A stretch of 64,000 nucleotides of DNA from Termitidicoccus mucosus (GTDB lineage: Bacteria > Verrucomicrobiota > Verrucomicrobiia > Opitutales > Opitutaceae). Shown piece after piece: positions 17,923 to 26,141 of the stretch. The notes beneath the pieces are model-generated. The model was not told the origin of the DNA. It saw only the letters and a list, made by a program, of their open reading frames with translations, and did not search any database. How positions within the stretch are numbered: position 1 is the stretch's first letter; each line of letters begins with the position of its first letter. Made by a program: the position numbers and the translations under genes. The stretch lies in the NCBI RefSeq assembly GCF_038725785.1, contig NZ_CP109796.1:2170001-2234000 (forward strand), read 5' to 3'.

Positions 17923-20534
17923 GACTGTTTCTTGGGTGCTTGAATGTTTCTCACCGTGCCGCAGAGCGGCGGGTCGGTGACGGGTGTGAAGAAGCATATG
18001 CTGGAAAATTTCTTCCCCTCGGGCCGCTGCTCCGGCATAGGGTAATTCTGAATGGCGGCGCAGACGGACTCGGGAAGATTGATGTCATGCGCGATATCCT
18101 CGATGTCCGTGCGGTCAAACTGGCGCATGAGGAAAAACTGCTTGCTGTTGCCGATCACGACGGGGCGGATGCGCGAGGACTTGAAGCGGCTGTATTGCTG
18201 CACGATGGAGGCCGTCCAGCATGAGAACTTTCTCAACTGCGCGTAGGCTTCCGCCACCACCTTCTCGCCGCCGGGCACGTCGAGGAAGCGCGCCAGTTCC
18301 TCGTAGAGGATGCGTTTCCGCAGATGACGCGGCAGCGATATTATATGCTGGCGTGAAAACCCGCTGATAAGAAGTCCGGCTGCGGTTTTGAGTTCAACCG
18401 CCTGCTCGGGGATGTAGCCGAGTTCAAAATGGGCGATTTGCCCGGTGAGGGAAATATTCGTCACCCCGTCGAAGAGTTTTCCGTATTGGCCGTGCGCGCA
18501 CCACGACGCGAGGAGCGTGGCGAGGTGGTCAACGGTTTCCTTCTTGTGCTCCGGGAAGCGCGAGAATTGCATCAATTCGACGAGGCTCGCGTGCTGCGGG
18601 TAGTCGGTAGGCTCGTAATACGCGTGCGCCGTCGCCATGACCGCGCGCTCGGTCTGCGCGTCCTGCAAAAACGCGGTGATGTCGGCCTCCGGGATTTGGG
18701 CGATGAACTCAATGGCCTCCCGCCCCTCGTCGTCGTTGGCCGCGATGCGGTCGCGCAGTTCGGCGTAGGCTTCCATGTCGGTCGTGCCGTGCGGCATTTT
18801 AGTCCGCTTCCATCGGTGCGCGGCGCACGCCATGCGCTGGATTTCCGGCAGGAGGCTGCGGTGCTTTTTCGACCAATCCTCGAACGCATCGGAATAGAGC
18901 TGGTTGATATACTGCCCGAGCATCGCCTGCCGGATTTGCTGCGTCTCCTCGTCGGCGGCTTCGCCTATCATTCGGGAAACAAGCGCGACGGCGGTGGCGA
19001 TTTGAAGCTGGTTGAGCGGAAGTTTCCGCGTGTCGAGGTAGTTTATCGTGAGGTCGCCGTCGGGGTGGAGTATGATTGGGCGCTCACCCATTGCCTCGGT
19101 AAACTTTCCGTAGGACAGGCCCTCTTCGATGATGACCGTGTAATGATAGTAGGCGGCGGTCTGCTCCAACAGGTCGCACATGTGGACGGACTTGCCCGCG
19201 CCGGTCGCGCCGAGCAGCACGGCGTGCTGCGGCGTCGGCGGATTGCCAATAAACGTGCGAAGTCCGACAAGGTTGCCCTGCTGCGCGCCATCGTAGATGG
19301 CCTCGGCTCCGTCAAGCAGTCCGGTGAACGTCGCGGAAAACGGCAGCAGGTCGGCCAAATACGTATCCTCGGCGTAGAGGCTGCGGTGGCGGTAAGGTGA
19401 ATTTGTCCAGCCGGGCCACGAGGCAAAGAAAAGCTTTTTGGCGGTGCTGGGCAGGGCGCATTCGTTGTATTGCGCGCCGTTGAGGTTGGTGACGGCGTTG
19501 CGGATGGCGGCGCACTTGGCGGACAGGCCGGGCTCGGTTTCATCCCAGACGCGAAGGATGTAGGTGACGTTGAACGGATGTATAAAACCGGATGAAAGCG
19601 ATTCGACCTTGCGCTCTTTTTTGCCGATGGCGACGAGCAGCGAATGACGCTCGGAGTCTTTGTATTCGCCGCGAAGCCGCTCTATGGCCTTCTCTTCCTT
19701 GTCCACCTCGGTTTTAGTCGGAAGCGGGTCGAGATTGACGGTGATTTGGTAGTCGAGAAACGGCAGCGTTGTGAGCCGCAATATGATGCCCGGATAGGTG
19801 CGCGAGGGCCAGCGTTTGAAGGTGAAGAGGGCGTGGTGGCGTCCGTCCATGTAAAACCCGGTGTCGATGTTCACGCCGTCGCTGCACCAGCAGTTTTCCT
19901 GTATGGTTTGTTGGGGGTCAAAGCGTTCGGAAAAGTTTATATCAAAACCGTCCGCCAGCGCCGGGCTGAGAAACTTTGAAAAGTAAGTAAAGTGCGCGAG
20001 GTCGTCCATCGGCGAGACGGTCGTGTCGCCGCCGAAGAGCGCACGCAGCGAGTTTGTAATCTCGTCGAAGCGCGTGCGCAGTTGCGCGAGAAGTTTTGCG
20101 TAGTCGTCGGCAAGGCTGCCGCGCGTCGCGGCGAGGGGCGCGTAGCCGGCGAGCGGCGCGGAGATGAACAATATCAACTGCTCGCGGCGAAGTTCTCGGC
20201 GGTGCATCTTTTCCCAGTAGCGCTCGAAGCGTTCGGTGCGCACGCGGCGGATGTGCGGGTGCGCGGCAAGGGTCTCGGTGGCGCGGTGGTATTGGGTCAG
20301 TTCCTGCCGGTAGTCGCAGTTGCACGTCCACTGGAATTGCGCCCGCAAGCCGTCGCCGAATAATGAGAGAAGGGCGCGGATTTTGTCCTGGTAGGCGTTA
20401 AGTTGCGCGATGGTGCCGCCGCGAAGGTCGGGCGGTTGCAAAATAAAACCCTTGCTGGCGACGCCTTTTTCGAGCGTGCCGTAGAGGATCAGGTCGCCGG
20501 CAAAGTATCCGTTGGGCGCGGAGCTATTGAGCAT
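17919..20534 (-). CDS. VirB4/TrbE-type T4SS ATPase
   Basis: An 871-residue protein, the usual VirB4 size. The N-terminal half is the CagE/TrbE/VirB domain; the C-terminal half is a AAA+ ATPase with Walker A GATGAGKS at residues 442-449 and a Walker B-like ILYEELARFLD near residue 745, followed by VIGNSKQFFLMRQFD. VirB4 powers pilus biogenesis and substrate transfer at the inner membrane. The start MLNSSAPNGYFAG overlaps the virB3-like gene by 11 bp; the longer reading to 20642 lies inside virB3 and is rejected. The catalytic motifs appear intact, so the system may be functional apart from the virB5 lesion. Confidence 0.93.
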   Translation of the reverse strand: MLNSSAPNGYFAGDLILYGTLEKGVASKGFILQPPDLRGGTIAQLNAYQDKIRALLSLFGDGLRAQFQWTCNCDYRQELTQYHRATETLAAHPHIRRVRTERFERYWEKMHRRELRREQLILFISAPLAGYAPLAATRGSLADDYAKLLAQLRTRFDEITNSLRALFGGDTTVSPMDDLAHFTYFSKFLSPALADGFDINFSERFDPQQTIQENCWCSDGVNIDTGFYMDGRHHALFTFKRWPSRTYPGIILRLTTLPFLDYQITVNLDPLPTKTEVDKEEKAIERLRGEYKDSERHSLLVAIGKKERKVESLSSGFIHPFNVTYILRVWDETEPGLSAKCAAIRNAVTNLNGAQYNECALPSTAKKLFFASWPGWTNSPYRHRSLYAEDTYLADLLPFSATFTGLLDGAEAIYDGAQQGNLVGLRTFIGNPPTPQHAVLLGATGAGKSVHMCDLLEQTAAYYHYTVIIEEGLSYGKFTEAMGERPIILHPDGDLTINYLDTRKLPLNQLQIATAVALVSRMIGEAADEETQQIRQAMLGQYINQLYSDAFEDWSKKHRSLLPEIQRMACAAHRWKRTKMPHGTTDMEAYAELRDRIAANDDEGREAIEFIAQIPEADITAFLQDAQTERAVMATAHAYYEPTDYPQHASLVELMQFSRFPEHKKETVDHLATLLASWCAHGQYGKLFDGVTNISLTGQIAHFELGYIPEQAVELKTAAGLLISGFSRQHIISLPRHLRKRILYEELARFLDVPGGEKVVAEAYAQLRKFSCWTASIVQQYSRFKSSRIRPVVIGNSKQFFLMRQFDRTDIEDIAHDINLPESVCAAIQNYPMPEQRPEGKKFSSICFFTPVTDPPLCGTVRNIQAPKKQS

Positions 20535-20886
20535 GGCCGGGTCTCCGTTTGCTCGCGGCGGGCGCGCCGCGCGGGTTCTGGTTGTCGGGCGAAAAACAAA
20601 AACCCTCGCGGTTGAAGAGATGGTCGAAAAAATCCTCGGCATAGCCGTCTGGTTTTCCCCGGCGAAACAGCATGACCCATGCGGTTGGAATCACGAAAAC
20701 CGGGATCGCGATGCCGCCCGCCGTCGCGAGGCCCGCGTGGAACATGCCGTAGAGAAGGAGAAAAATGCCGATGGCCGCGACGATGCCGATGACAACATAC
20801 AAAAAATCGTTGCCCTCAAAGCCGAGCGCGCGGCCTTTGCTGTCGTTTGCGCTGTTCGTGTCGGTGATGCGCAGCCCGTTATTCAT
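20524..20886 (-). CDS. VirB3-type T4SS membrane protein
   Basis: A 120-residue protein with two adjacent membrane helices (FLYVVIGIVAAIGIFLLLYGMF and a second, IAIPVFVIPTAWVMLF) and a hydrophilic tail (KPDGYAEDFFDHLFNREGF). Size, topology and the position directly before virB4 fit VirB3/TrbD, which works with VirB4 in pilus assembly. About 50 bp separate it from virB2; that gap holds two copies of CTTAAATCGTAATT. Confidence 0.8.
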   Translation of the reverse strand: MNNGLRITDTNSANDSKGRALGFEGNDFLYVVIGIVAAIGIFLLLYGMFHAGLATAGGIAIPVFVIPTAWVMLFRRGKPDGYAEDFFDHLFNREGFCFSPDNQNPRGAPAASKRRPGHAQ

Positions 20887-20936
20887 GGCGGGGATGTTTT
20901 CCGGAGTCTTAAATCGTAATTCTTAAATCGTAATTT

Positions 20937-21311
20937 TCAGAACTGCGGTGTGAGCGCGCCGTCGCTCATGCCGAATATATAAAACATCGCGGTCATGATC
21001 GCCGCCGCGCCCGCAATGATGATGCCCGAGACGATGCCCATCTTGCCGTCGGCGTCGCCCTTCTTGAGGCGGTCGGCCCCGCCCCATATATTGATGACGC
21101 CCCAAATGAAGCCGATCATGAAGAGCAGGCCGAGTCCGTATTGGAAACCGGTCTTAACCTGCGAGGGGACTTGAGCCAGAATGAGCGGGACGCCCAATGA
21201 AGAGCCGTCCGTGATTGCGGCGGAGGCTGTCGTCGCCGCCCATTCCGGCAAAATAAAAAGCAAGGTAAGAAACGCGACCAAAGCGCCTCGCGAGGAAGGG
21301 ATTTTTTTCAT
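20937..21311 (-). CDS. VirB2/TrbC-type prepilin
   Basis: A 124-residue protein with a long signal peptide (to about ATTASA, residue 32) and two membrane helices (TGFQYGLGLLFMIGFIWGVI and GIVSGIIIAGAAAIMTAMFYI) joined by a short basic loop (GGADRLKKGDADGK). This is the layout of VirB2/TrbC pilins, the major subunit of the conjugative pilus. It is the first gene of the secretion operon, directly downstream of the araC gene. A 37-bp element related to the one before araC lies 84 bp upstream of its start. Confidence 0.85.
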   Translation of the reverse strand: MKKIPSSRGALVAFLTLLFILPEWAATTASAAITDGSSLGVPLILAQVPSQVKTGFQYGLGLLFMIGFIWGVINIWGGADRLKKGDADGKMGIVSGIIIAGAAAIMTAMFYIFGMSDGALTPQF

Positions 21312-21353
21312 GGCGGGAGTTTGTTTTTCCGGCCCGCGTCATGCGGAATCCGG

Positions 21354-22295
21354 TCAAAATGTGCCGCCATTATGCCCGGTTTTTCCGGGCTTGGCTTGGA
21401 CATCCGGACCATTTTTGCGGACAATCCGACCTTTCGGCAAAAAATCGCGCGGCGAGCACCGGCAGAAACGCCGAAAACAACGGTCCATATAGCCTTGGTC
21501 GCAAAAGCCGCAGCACGCGGCCACATCCGCGACGGTCATGTCCCCCTGCCGGAGCAGCGCCTGCGCTTTGTGTATCCGTTCTCTGGATATGTAGTCGCCC
21601 GCCGTCATGCCGGTGGTGGCCTTGAACAGCCGTTTGAAATGCGTGACGCTCAGGCGCGCGACGCCCGCCAGCGTCCCGGCCTCAATCTTGTCATCGAGAT
21701 TTTTGTCGATGTGATCCAGGATGCGCCGCAACTGCTCCGCGTCCAGCGTCGCGGGCGCGGCCTTGCTTTCCTTTTCATGCGCCAGCGCGTCAATCAAGAG
21801 GAAGGTCAGGGATGCGCCGGTATGCTCAAAATAATCGACCGGGAAGACCGGGCTTTGGCTGCGGTCGCCCGCCATGAACTGGCGGATCAAACCCATGATG
21901 GCGCAGTCATGCCTCGCCAGTTCCCAAAGCGGGCTGTGTCCGGCCTTGCCAAGATGTTTTCCCGCTGTGTCCCGCCATCGCAGCATGTCGTCGTTCACAT
22001 GAAACCAGAGCAATGTCGCCTCCTGTTTCCAAACGAGCGAAAAGTCGGCCTGCCGGTGCAGGAAAATCACGCGCTGCCCGCAGGCGGTGATGACACCGCC
22101 GCCGCCGTCCTTATTGTTATGCCATTCGATTTGCGCCTCGGACTTTTCCTCGGGCATCACAATGAGCCGGTGGCGCTCTCCTGCTATCTCGCACAAACAC
22201 TGCGCGGGCAGCAGTCCGTGAAAAACAACAAATCCGTCTGGGATAATGTCGTGGTGCTCATAGGGCGGGTCCGGGGAGGTTTTGAAGGCAGGCAT
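21354..22295 (-). CDS. AraC-family transcriptional regulator
   Basis: A 313-residue regulator. The N-terminal ~170 residues look like a cupin-type sensor domain (FVVFHGLLPAQCLCEIAGERHRLIVMPEE, TLLWFHVNDDML). The C-terminal ~100 residues form the double helix-turn-helix: GTLAGVARLSVTHFKRLFKATTGMTAGDYI, ERIHKAQALLRQGDMTVADVAACCGFCDQGYMDRCFRRF, then SPRDF. It lies between the integration module and the secretion operon, same strand, 42 bp before virB2, and is the obvious candidate controller of that operon. The signal is unknown; many relatives sense sugars. A short hairpin (GCCCGG, five T, CCGGGC at 21374-21390) overlaps its 3' end. Confidence 0.92.
   Translation of the reverse strand: MPAFKTSPDPPYEHHDIIPDGFVVFHGLLPAQCLCEIAGERHRLIVMPEEKSEAQIEWHNNKDGGGGVITACGQRVIFLHRQADFSLVWKQEATLLWFHVNDDMLRWRDTAGKHLGKAGHSPLWELARHDCAIMGLIRQFMAGDRSQSPVFPVDYFEHTGASLTFLLIDALAHEKESKAAPATLDAEQLRRILDHIDKNLDDKIEAGTLAGVARLSVTHFKRLFKATTGMTAGDYISRERIHKAQALLRQGDMTVADVAACCGFCDQGYMDRCFRRFCRCSPRDFLPKGRIVRKNGPDVQAKPGKTGHNGGTF
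21395..21431. promoter_or_regulatory. Candidate regulator site upstream of virB2 (copy 2)
   Basis: This 37-bp segment matches 22367-22403 at 31 of 37 positions, including the unbroken core CGGACAATCCG and the block CCATTTTT. It lies 84 bp upstream of the virB2 start and inside the last 26 codons of the araC gene. The other copy is placed almost the same way in front of araC. A shared operator is the simplest reading, but duplication of a gene end is possible. Confidence 0.5.
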
Positions 22296-22366
22296 GGATG
22301 CACCGGGGCAACCGGCTTGATGCCGGGTGCCTGCCTGTGCCTTTATAGCATCTTGCCGTCGTCTGT

Positions 22367-22403
22367 CTTGGACTTGCAGGCCATTTTTACGGACAATCCG
22401 GCC
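22367..22403. promoter_or_regulatory. Candidate regulator site upstream of araC (copy 1)
   Basis: The partner of the 21395-21431 element, in the same orientation, 72 bp upstream of the araC start codon in the 114-bp gap before it. The shared parts are CTTGGAC at one end, CCATTTTT, and CGGACAATCCG. The even spacing from the two start codons suggests autoregulation plus control of the secretion operon. Confidence 0.5.
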
Positions 22404-22409
22404 AAAATA

Positions 22410-23000
22410 TCAAACGGCGGTGTCCGTTCTCGTGTTTTTTAACAAAATGGCCAGTTGGCTATGGAGCGCCCGGAGGTCATCGGGAAACGGGATGTCCATG
22501 ACAAGGCGCGCCTGCCGGCGCAGCAGGCGCGTCAGTCTGGCGGCAAGCGTGACGATGGGCGGGAGTTTCGGCGGGCGGACGCGCCGGTCTTCGCCGGAAG
22601 TTTTTGATGAAATGGGAATGCCCAGCCGCAGATACGCCTGCCGCAGGCCGAGTCCGCGCAACGCGCCCGGGGTGTCCGCGCGGCGGGCAAGCTGCATGTA
22701 GCGTTGCGCGGTGCGCACTCCGCCGTGAAAACGTGTTTCCAGCCATCCGAGCCATGCGCCCTGCCCGGCGCGGCGGCGGATGCGCGCCTTTTCCGCGATG
22801 AGGAGTTGCCCCGCGCGCCATGCGGCGGACAGCGCGGCGTCGAGGGAGCGGCGGGAGTCGCCGGCAAGCCGCCGCGCCTCGGCGTGCAGGCGGTTGATTT
22901 CCGAAAAGGCGGATGCCTCGCGCGCCGGGGGCGCGGTCCCTCCGGGCGCGGGCGCGGCGTTGCATTGGGCGGGGGGCTGCATAATCGTATCCGTGTTCAT
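22410..23000 (-). CDS. DUF3102-like protein
   Basis: A 196-residue protein starting MNTDTIMQPP. The central part (EINRLHAEARRLAGDSRRSL, AWRAGQLLIAEKARI, GAWLGWLETRFHGGVRTAQRYMQLA) resembles DUF3102, a domain common on phages, plasmids and integrated elements whose function is not settled. It is followed by a basic C-terminus. Its ATG overlaps the stop of the upstream gene (ATGA), so the two are translationally coupled. A DNA-binding or replication/partition role is plausible given the company, but is inference. Confidence 0.75.
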   Translation of the reverse strand: MNTDTIMQPPAQCNAAPAPGGTAPPAREASAFSEINRLHAEARRLAGDSRRSLDAALSAAWRAGQLLIAEKARIRRRAGQGAWLGWLETRFHGGVRTAQRYMQLARRADTPGALRGLGLRQAYLRLGIPISSKTSGEDRRVRPPKLPPIVTLAARLTRLLRRQARLVMDIPFPDDLRALHSQLAILLKNTRTDTAV

Positions 23001-23347
23001 GATACGAGTCCCATGCTTTGGCGGAAATCGTCCGCGAGTTTGTGGACGGTCTGCGGGGTGCAGCCGGCCTGTTCGCCAAGCGCCTCCAGCGTCATGCCGC
23101 CGATGAGGTCGGGGCGGACCTGGCGCAGCACGATGGACGCGCGCAATCCGCGCTGCTCCAGCGTGGTGCCCTCGGAAACCCACAGCAGCACGTGCGCGAT
23201 GGCTTCCGCCGCCATCGCGCGGGCCTCGATTTTGGGGTCAACAGGGTTTTGGAAAAACGCGTCGGCGCTGGCGGACGCGCGGGCGGATGTGCTTTGCGGG
23301 CTGTTTTTATTTTTATTATTCATAGATGTGGTTGCCTCGCCCCGCAT
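22997..23347 (-). CDS. Small helix-turn-helix protein
   Basis: A 116-residue protein (or 108 if it starts at MNNKNKNSP, 23323). The first 40 residues are low-complexity. The rest contains a likely helix-turn-helix (GGMTLEALGEQAGCTPQTVHKLADDF). It is encoded directly upstream of, and overlapping by 4 bp with, the DUF3102-like gene. It may act as a repressor or accessory DNA-binding protein of the integrated element. Confidence 0.7.
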   Translation of the reverse strand: MRGEATTSMNNKNKNSPQSTSARASASADAFFQNPVDPKIEARAMAAEAIAHVLLWVSEGTTLEQRGLRASIVLRQVRPDLIGGMTLEALGEQAGCTPQTVHKLADDFRQSMGLVS

Positions 23348-23491
23348 CCTGCCAGCGTTTATAAAATCAAAATAGCGGCGCGCTTCATCGCGGATTTACC
23401 CGGATTTTCCGCATGGCTTTTCGATGTATATAAAAACGCCACACGTGTGGCGCGTGTGGCGTTGGAATTTCCTGCCGTATTATGGGCGGTT

Positions 23492-23752
23492 TTATCCGCG
23501 CGCGGGCACGAACAGCCGGGTGCGGATATGCGCGGAGACCTCGGCGAGGTCGTAATATACAAAATGCCCGACGCGGTGATGCGGGATGCGGCGGGCGCGC
23601 GTCCATTCGCGCAGCGTGCGCACGGACGGCTCGCGCCCCTGCGGAAAAATTCCGCTGAGGCGCAGGCCGTTGATGTCCGTGAGCGCGGGATGCGCGCGCG
23701 TTTGCGCGGGGGCTGGTGCTGGCGTGGTGGGAGCAGTGGAGGTGGAGTTCAT
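23492..23752 (-). CDS. Excisionase-like helix-turn-helix protein
   Basis: An 86-residue protein starting MNSTSTAPTTP. After a Pro/Ala/Thr-rich leader it contains GREPSVRTLREWTRARRIPHHRVGHFVYYDLAEVSAHIRTRL, a winged helix of the MerR/excisionase type as found in element-borne Xis proteins. It lies 164 bp downstream of the integrase gene on the same strand, the usual place for a recombination directionality factor. The longer reading to 23887 runs through a large hairpin and is unlikely. Confidence 0.75.
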   Translation of the reverse strand: MNSTSTAPTTPAPAPAQTRAHPALTDINGLRLSGIFPQGREPSVRTLREWTRARRIPHHRVGHFVYYDLAEVSAHIRTRLFVPARG

Positions 23753-23852
23753 ACGCCCATGTGCGCGCATCACGTGGCGCGCGGGGGCTTTTATTTCGTG
23801 GCCGTGCCCTGGTTCTCCGCAGGTGCGGCGCGGAAACGAAAGAAGGCAGGCG

Positions 23853-23902
23853 GGGGAGTGAGGGCGGATGCGGCGGGGAAACCGCATCCGCCCTCACTCC
23901 CC
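23853..23902. repeat. 21-bp perfect hairpin between integrase and excisionase genes
   Basis: A perfect 21-bp stem (23853-23873 with 23882-23902) and an 8-base loop lie 14 bp after the integrase stop. The stem is GC-rich (arm begins GGGGAGTGAGGGCGG). There is no T-run on either side, so a classical terminator is not certain; it may slow transcription or be bound by a protein. Confidence 0.85.
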
Positions 23903-23916
23903 GCCCGGTTGCGGAT

Positions 23917-25164
23917 TTATGCGGCGAGCCGGTTTTGCGGGTCGGACGCGGGCTCGGGCGCACTCGCTGCCTGCGGCGCTGGCTCCGCCTGCGGCACGGC
24001 GCGAAGCATCGGCATGATGGCAAAGAATGCCCCGGCCTCCTGCGGGGTGGTCACGTTCAGGTAATGGCGGCGGATGATGCTTTCCGAGTTGCCCGCCTGC
24101 AACGCCGTGTCGCCCATCGAGCGGAATTTTCCAACATGCATCGAAATAAACGTGTGCCTCAGCACGTCGTGCCCGATGCCAAACTGCCGGCGGATGCGCG
24201 TGAGCTTTTTGGCGATGCTCTTCATTTTATCCTTGGGCGGAATGACGGGGTATTCGTCCAGCGGATAGGCTTTGAGCCATGCGGCAAGATTTGGCTGGAT
24301 GGTGATGAGACGGCGCATGTTCACCTTGGACACCCACGGCTCGATGGTGATGGCGCTGTTTTCCAAGCGCACGTCGGCGGCGGGCAGCTTGGAAATCTCC
24401 CCCTCGGGCCGGATACCGGCAAACAGGCACAACGCGAAAAACGGCACGAATGCTCCGTCGTGGACAGTCTCCACATGCGCCATGAGTTGCGCGGCGCGCT
24501 CCGCCGTCAGCGCCTCCGCGCTGCCGCGATTGTGCTCGATGCGGTTGCGCGGGATTTTGGCCACCGGGTTGCCGCCCACCCATTCCTTGCGCACCGCATG
24601 GTTGAAAAACGCGCACAGCACGCCGCGCCGGTTGTTCTGCGTCTTCAGCGCCCCGTCGTCGCGCCGGATGTAGGCGTGCAATGCCTCCGTGCCCGCCTCC
24701 GCAAGCGTCTGCGTCGGAAAATGCCGCTGGAACTCCGTCAGCTCCAGCCGGATGTTCCGCAACTGCCGTTTGCCTATCAACGCCTGTTGCACGTCCTCCT
24801 TGCGCGCCTTCATGTAAGTCGTGACGGCATCGGCGATTTTCAATGCGGCCTCGGGCTCGCGGTAATTGGCCAGCGCGTAGTCGAGGTAGAACGTGAGCGG
24901 ACGCCGTGCCTTCTCCAGCCTAAGAAACGCGGCCTCCGCCTCGCGCAACTGCGCCTCGGTCAGAAACGTGCTCGCGCCTCGAAGGTTGGATTGCGACTGG
25001 AGCTGGCGCAGTTCGAGCGCGGCGCGCTCTGCAATGGCGTCCTCGCGGGTCTTGAAGTTCTTGCGGATGCGCTCGCCGAGCAACCAGCCGGCCACGCGGA
25101 ACGAAATCACGCTGTTGCGATTCTTGAACGGCTTGATGGTGAAGGCAGATTTTTTTTGTTTCAT
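23917..25164 (-). CDS. Tyrosine recombinase/integrase
   Basis: A 415-residue integrase: basic N-terminal arm (MKQKKSAFTIKPFKNRNS), a SAM-like core-binding domain around 100-190, and a catalytic domain with Arg252 (GIRPEGE), Arg336 in HDVLRHTF, and the nucleophile Tyr368 in RRHYLN. The usual Box II His three residues before the second Arg is Asp333 here, and the usual LGH is AGN, variations that look like a subfamily trait more than decay. It is the outermost gene of the island, facing away from rpsO. An Ala/Pro-rich tail follows the tyrosine. It probably inserts and excises the island; the attachment site is not identified. Confidence 0.92.
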   Translation of the reverse strand: MKQKKSAFTIKPFKNRNSVISFRVAGWLLGERIRKNFKTREDAIAERAALELRQLQSQSNLRGASTFLTEAQLREAEAAFLRLEKARRPLTFYLDYALANYREPEAALKIADAVTTYMKARKEDVQQALIGKRQLRNIRLELTEFQRHFPTQTLAEAGTEALHAYIRRDDGALKTQNNRRGVLCAFFNHAVRKEWVGGNPVAKIPRNRIEHNRGSAEALTAERAAQLMAHVETVHDGAFVPFFALCLFAGIRPEGEISKLPAADVRLENSAITIEPWVSKVNMRRLITIQPNLAAWLKAYPLDEYPVIPPKDKMKSIAKKLTRIRRQFGIGHDVLRHTFISMHVGKFRSMGDTALQAGNSESIIRRHYLNVTTPQEAGAFFAIMPMLRAVPQAEPAPQAASAPEPASDPQNRLAA

Positions 25165-25548
25165 CGAAGGTTGCCGCCTTCACGTGGCAACCTATTCATG
25201 GACTTTCCGGCTCCCCTATGGAAATCGGGCCGTTCGCGCCGGCAAGATGCCGGCGCTCCCAGTCGCTCACGCGGCGGCGCGGGGCTGACCACCACTTCCA
25301 GTTACCTCCGCCGATTCTTTCAAACATTTTCCTTGCTCCCGTCCCGGCCAAACGGGATACATACCGCTTGCGTTAGTGGAAGTCCGTCGGTTGCGGATTC
25401 CCACCATGACTGGTTCGGCATCCTGCCGGATTGGAACGGTGGCACCGGCAAATACCGCGGGGATTATACCAAAATCCTTCCGGCATGAGCGGGTGGCACG
25501 GAGCCTGCGAGGGTTCCCTTCAGTCGTGCAGTTCAACAATAAAAACCA
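25165..25548. other. Intergenic region between integrase and rpsO, likely island boundary
   Basis: No gene or tRNA is supported. It should hold the integrase promoter, the rpsO promoter and, if the island ends here, an attachment site. A small perfect hairpin occurs at 25236-25256 (GCGCCGGC, AAGAT, GCCGGCGC), a REP-like word. The short frame around 25376-25488 has no recognisable product. Confidence 0.5.
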
Positions 25549-25812
25549 ATGTCAACAGTCATAAAACCCGAAATCATATCCGAATTCAAAACTCACGAGA
25601 AGGACACCGGCTCTTCCGAAGTCCAGATCGCGCTGCTCACCGCCCGCATCAATCATTTGACCGAGCACCTGCGCACGCATCGCAAGGACTTCCATAGCCG
25701 CCGCGGCCTTCTCCAGATGGCGAGCCGCCGCCGCAAGCTCCTCGACTACTTGAAACGCACCAACCTGCCCAAGTACACCGAGATATTGCAGAAGCTGAGC
25801 CTCCGCCGCTGA
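25549..25812 (+). CDS. rpsO: 30S ribosomal protein S15
   Basis: An 87-residue protein that is S15 over its whole length: [58 protein letters not shown]15 binds 16S rRNA early in assembly of the small-subunit platform. The gene sits in the conserved rpsO-pnp order, with a terminator between the two. The start ATG follows an AT-rich leader. Confidence 0.98.
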   Translation: MSTVIKPEIISEFKTHEKDTGSSEVQIALLTARINHLTEHLRTHRKDFHSRRGLLQMASRRRKLLDYLKRTNLPKYTEILQKLSLRR

Positions 25813-25828
25813 CGCCTCTTTCAGCACA

Positions 25829-25857
25829 CGGGCGACCCGATCCGCGGGTCGCCCGTT
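25829..25857 (+). terminator. Rho-independent terminator after rpsO
   Basis: A perfect 12-bp GC-rich stem (ACGGGCGACCCG with CGGGTCGCCCGT) and a 5-base loop, 17 bp after the rpsO stop, followed by a T-rich stretch (TGTTCTT). The T-run is short, so termination may be partial and let some transcription into pnp. Confidence 0.85.
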
Positions 25858-26141
25858 GTTCTTCCAAGGAACACTCGACGTCAAACCTGGGACATTTCCG
25901 CCTGCCTCTTTCGCCACCGATGGCGGCAAACGGAAATCTCTCGAGTCTGACCCGGGATGCAAAAAAGAGTCGGCCACCGACCAGCAAAAGCCCGCCCGAA
26001 CGCGCACGGCCTGTGCGCCAGACCGGCACCGCTTCGCTCCACCCATAATCGTTCTCACACTCCCGTCTGTTCACTTCGAACCGGGAGCCCAAAAAGAGAG
26101 GACGATCAGATACCTGAAACCGAACCCATAAAAATCCAAAC
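25858..26141. other. pnp leader region
   Basis: About 285 bases without a gene between the rpsO terminator and pnp. It probably carries the pnp promoter and a long 5' leader. In enterobacteria the pnp leader is a target of RNase III/PNPase autoregulation; I see only a weak hairpin (CGCCA, CCGA, TGGCG near 25912) here and cannot claim the same mechanism. Confidence 0.4.

Noticed and set aside
25360-25480. A tRNA or tRNA fragment as integrase target near rpsO
   Set aside because: No cloverleaf, T-loop consensus or CCA end could be found in the sequence.
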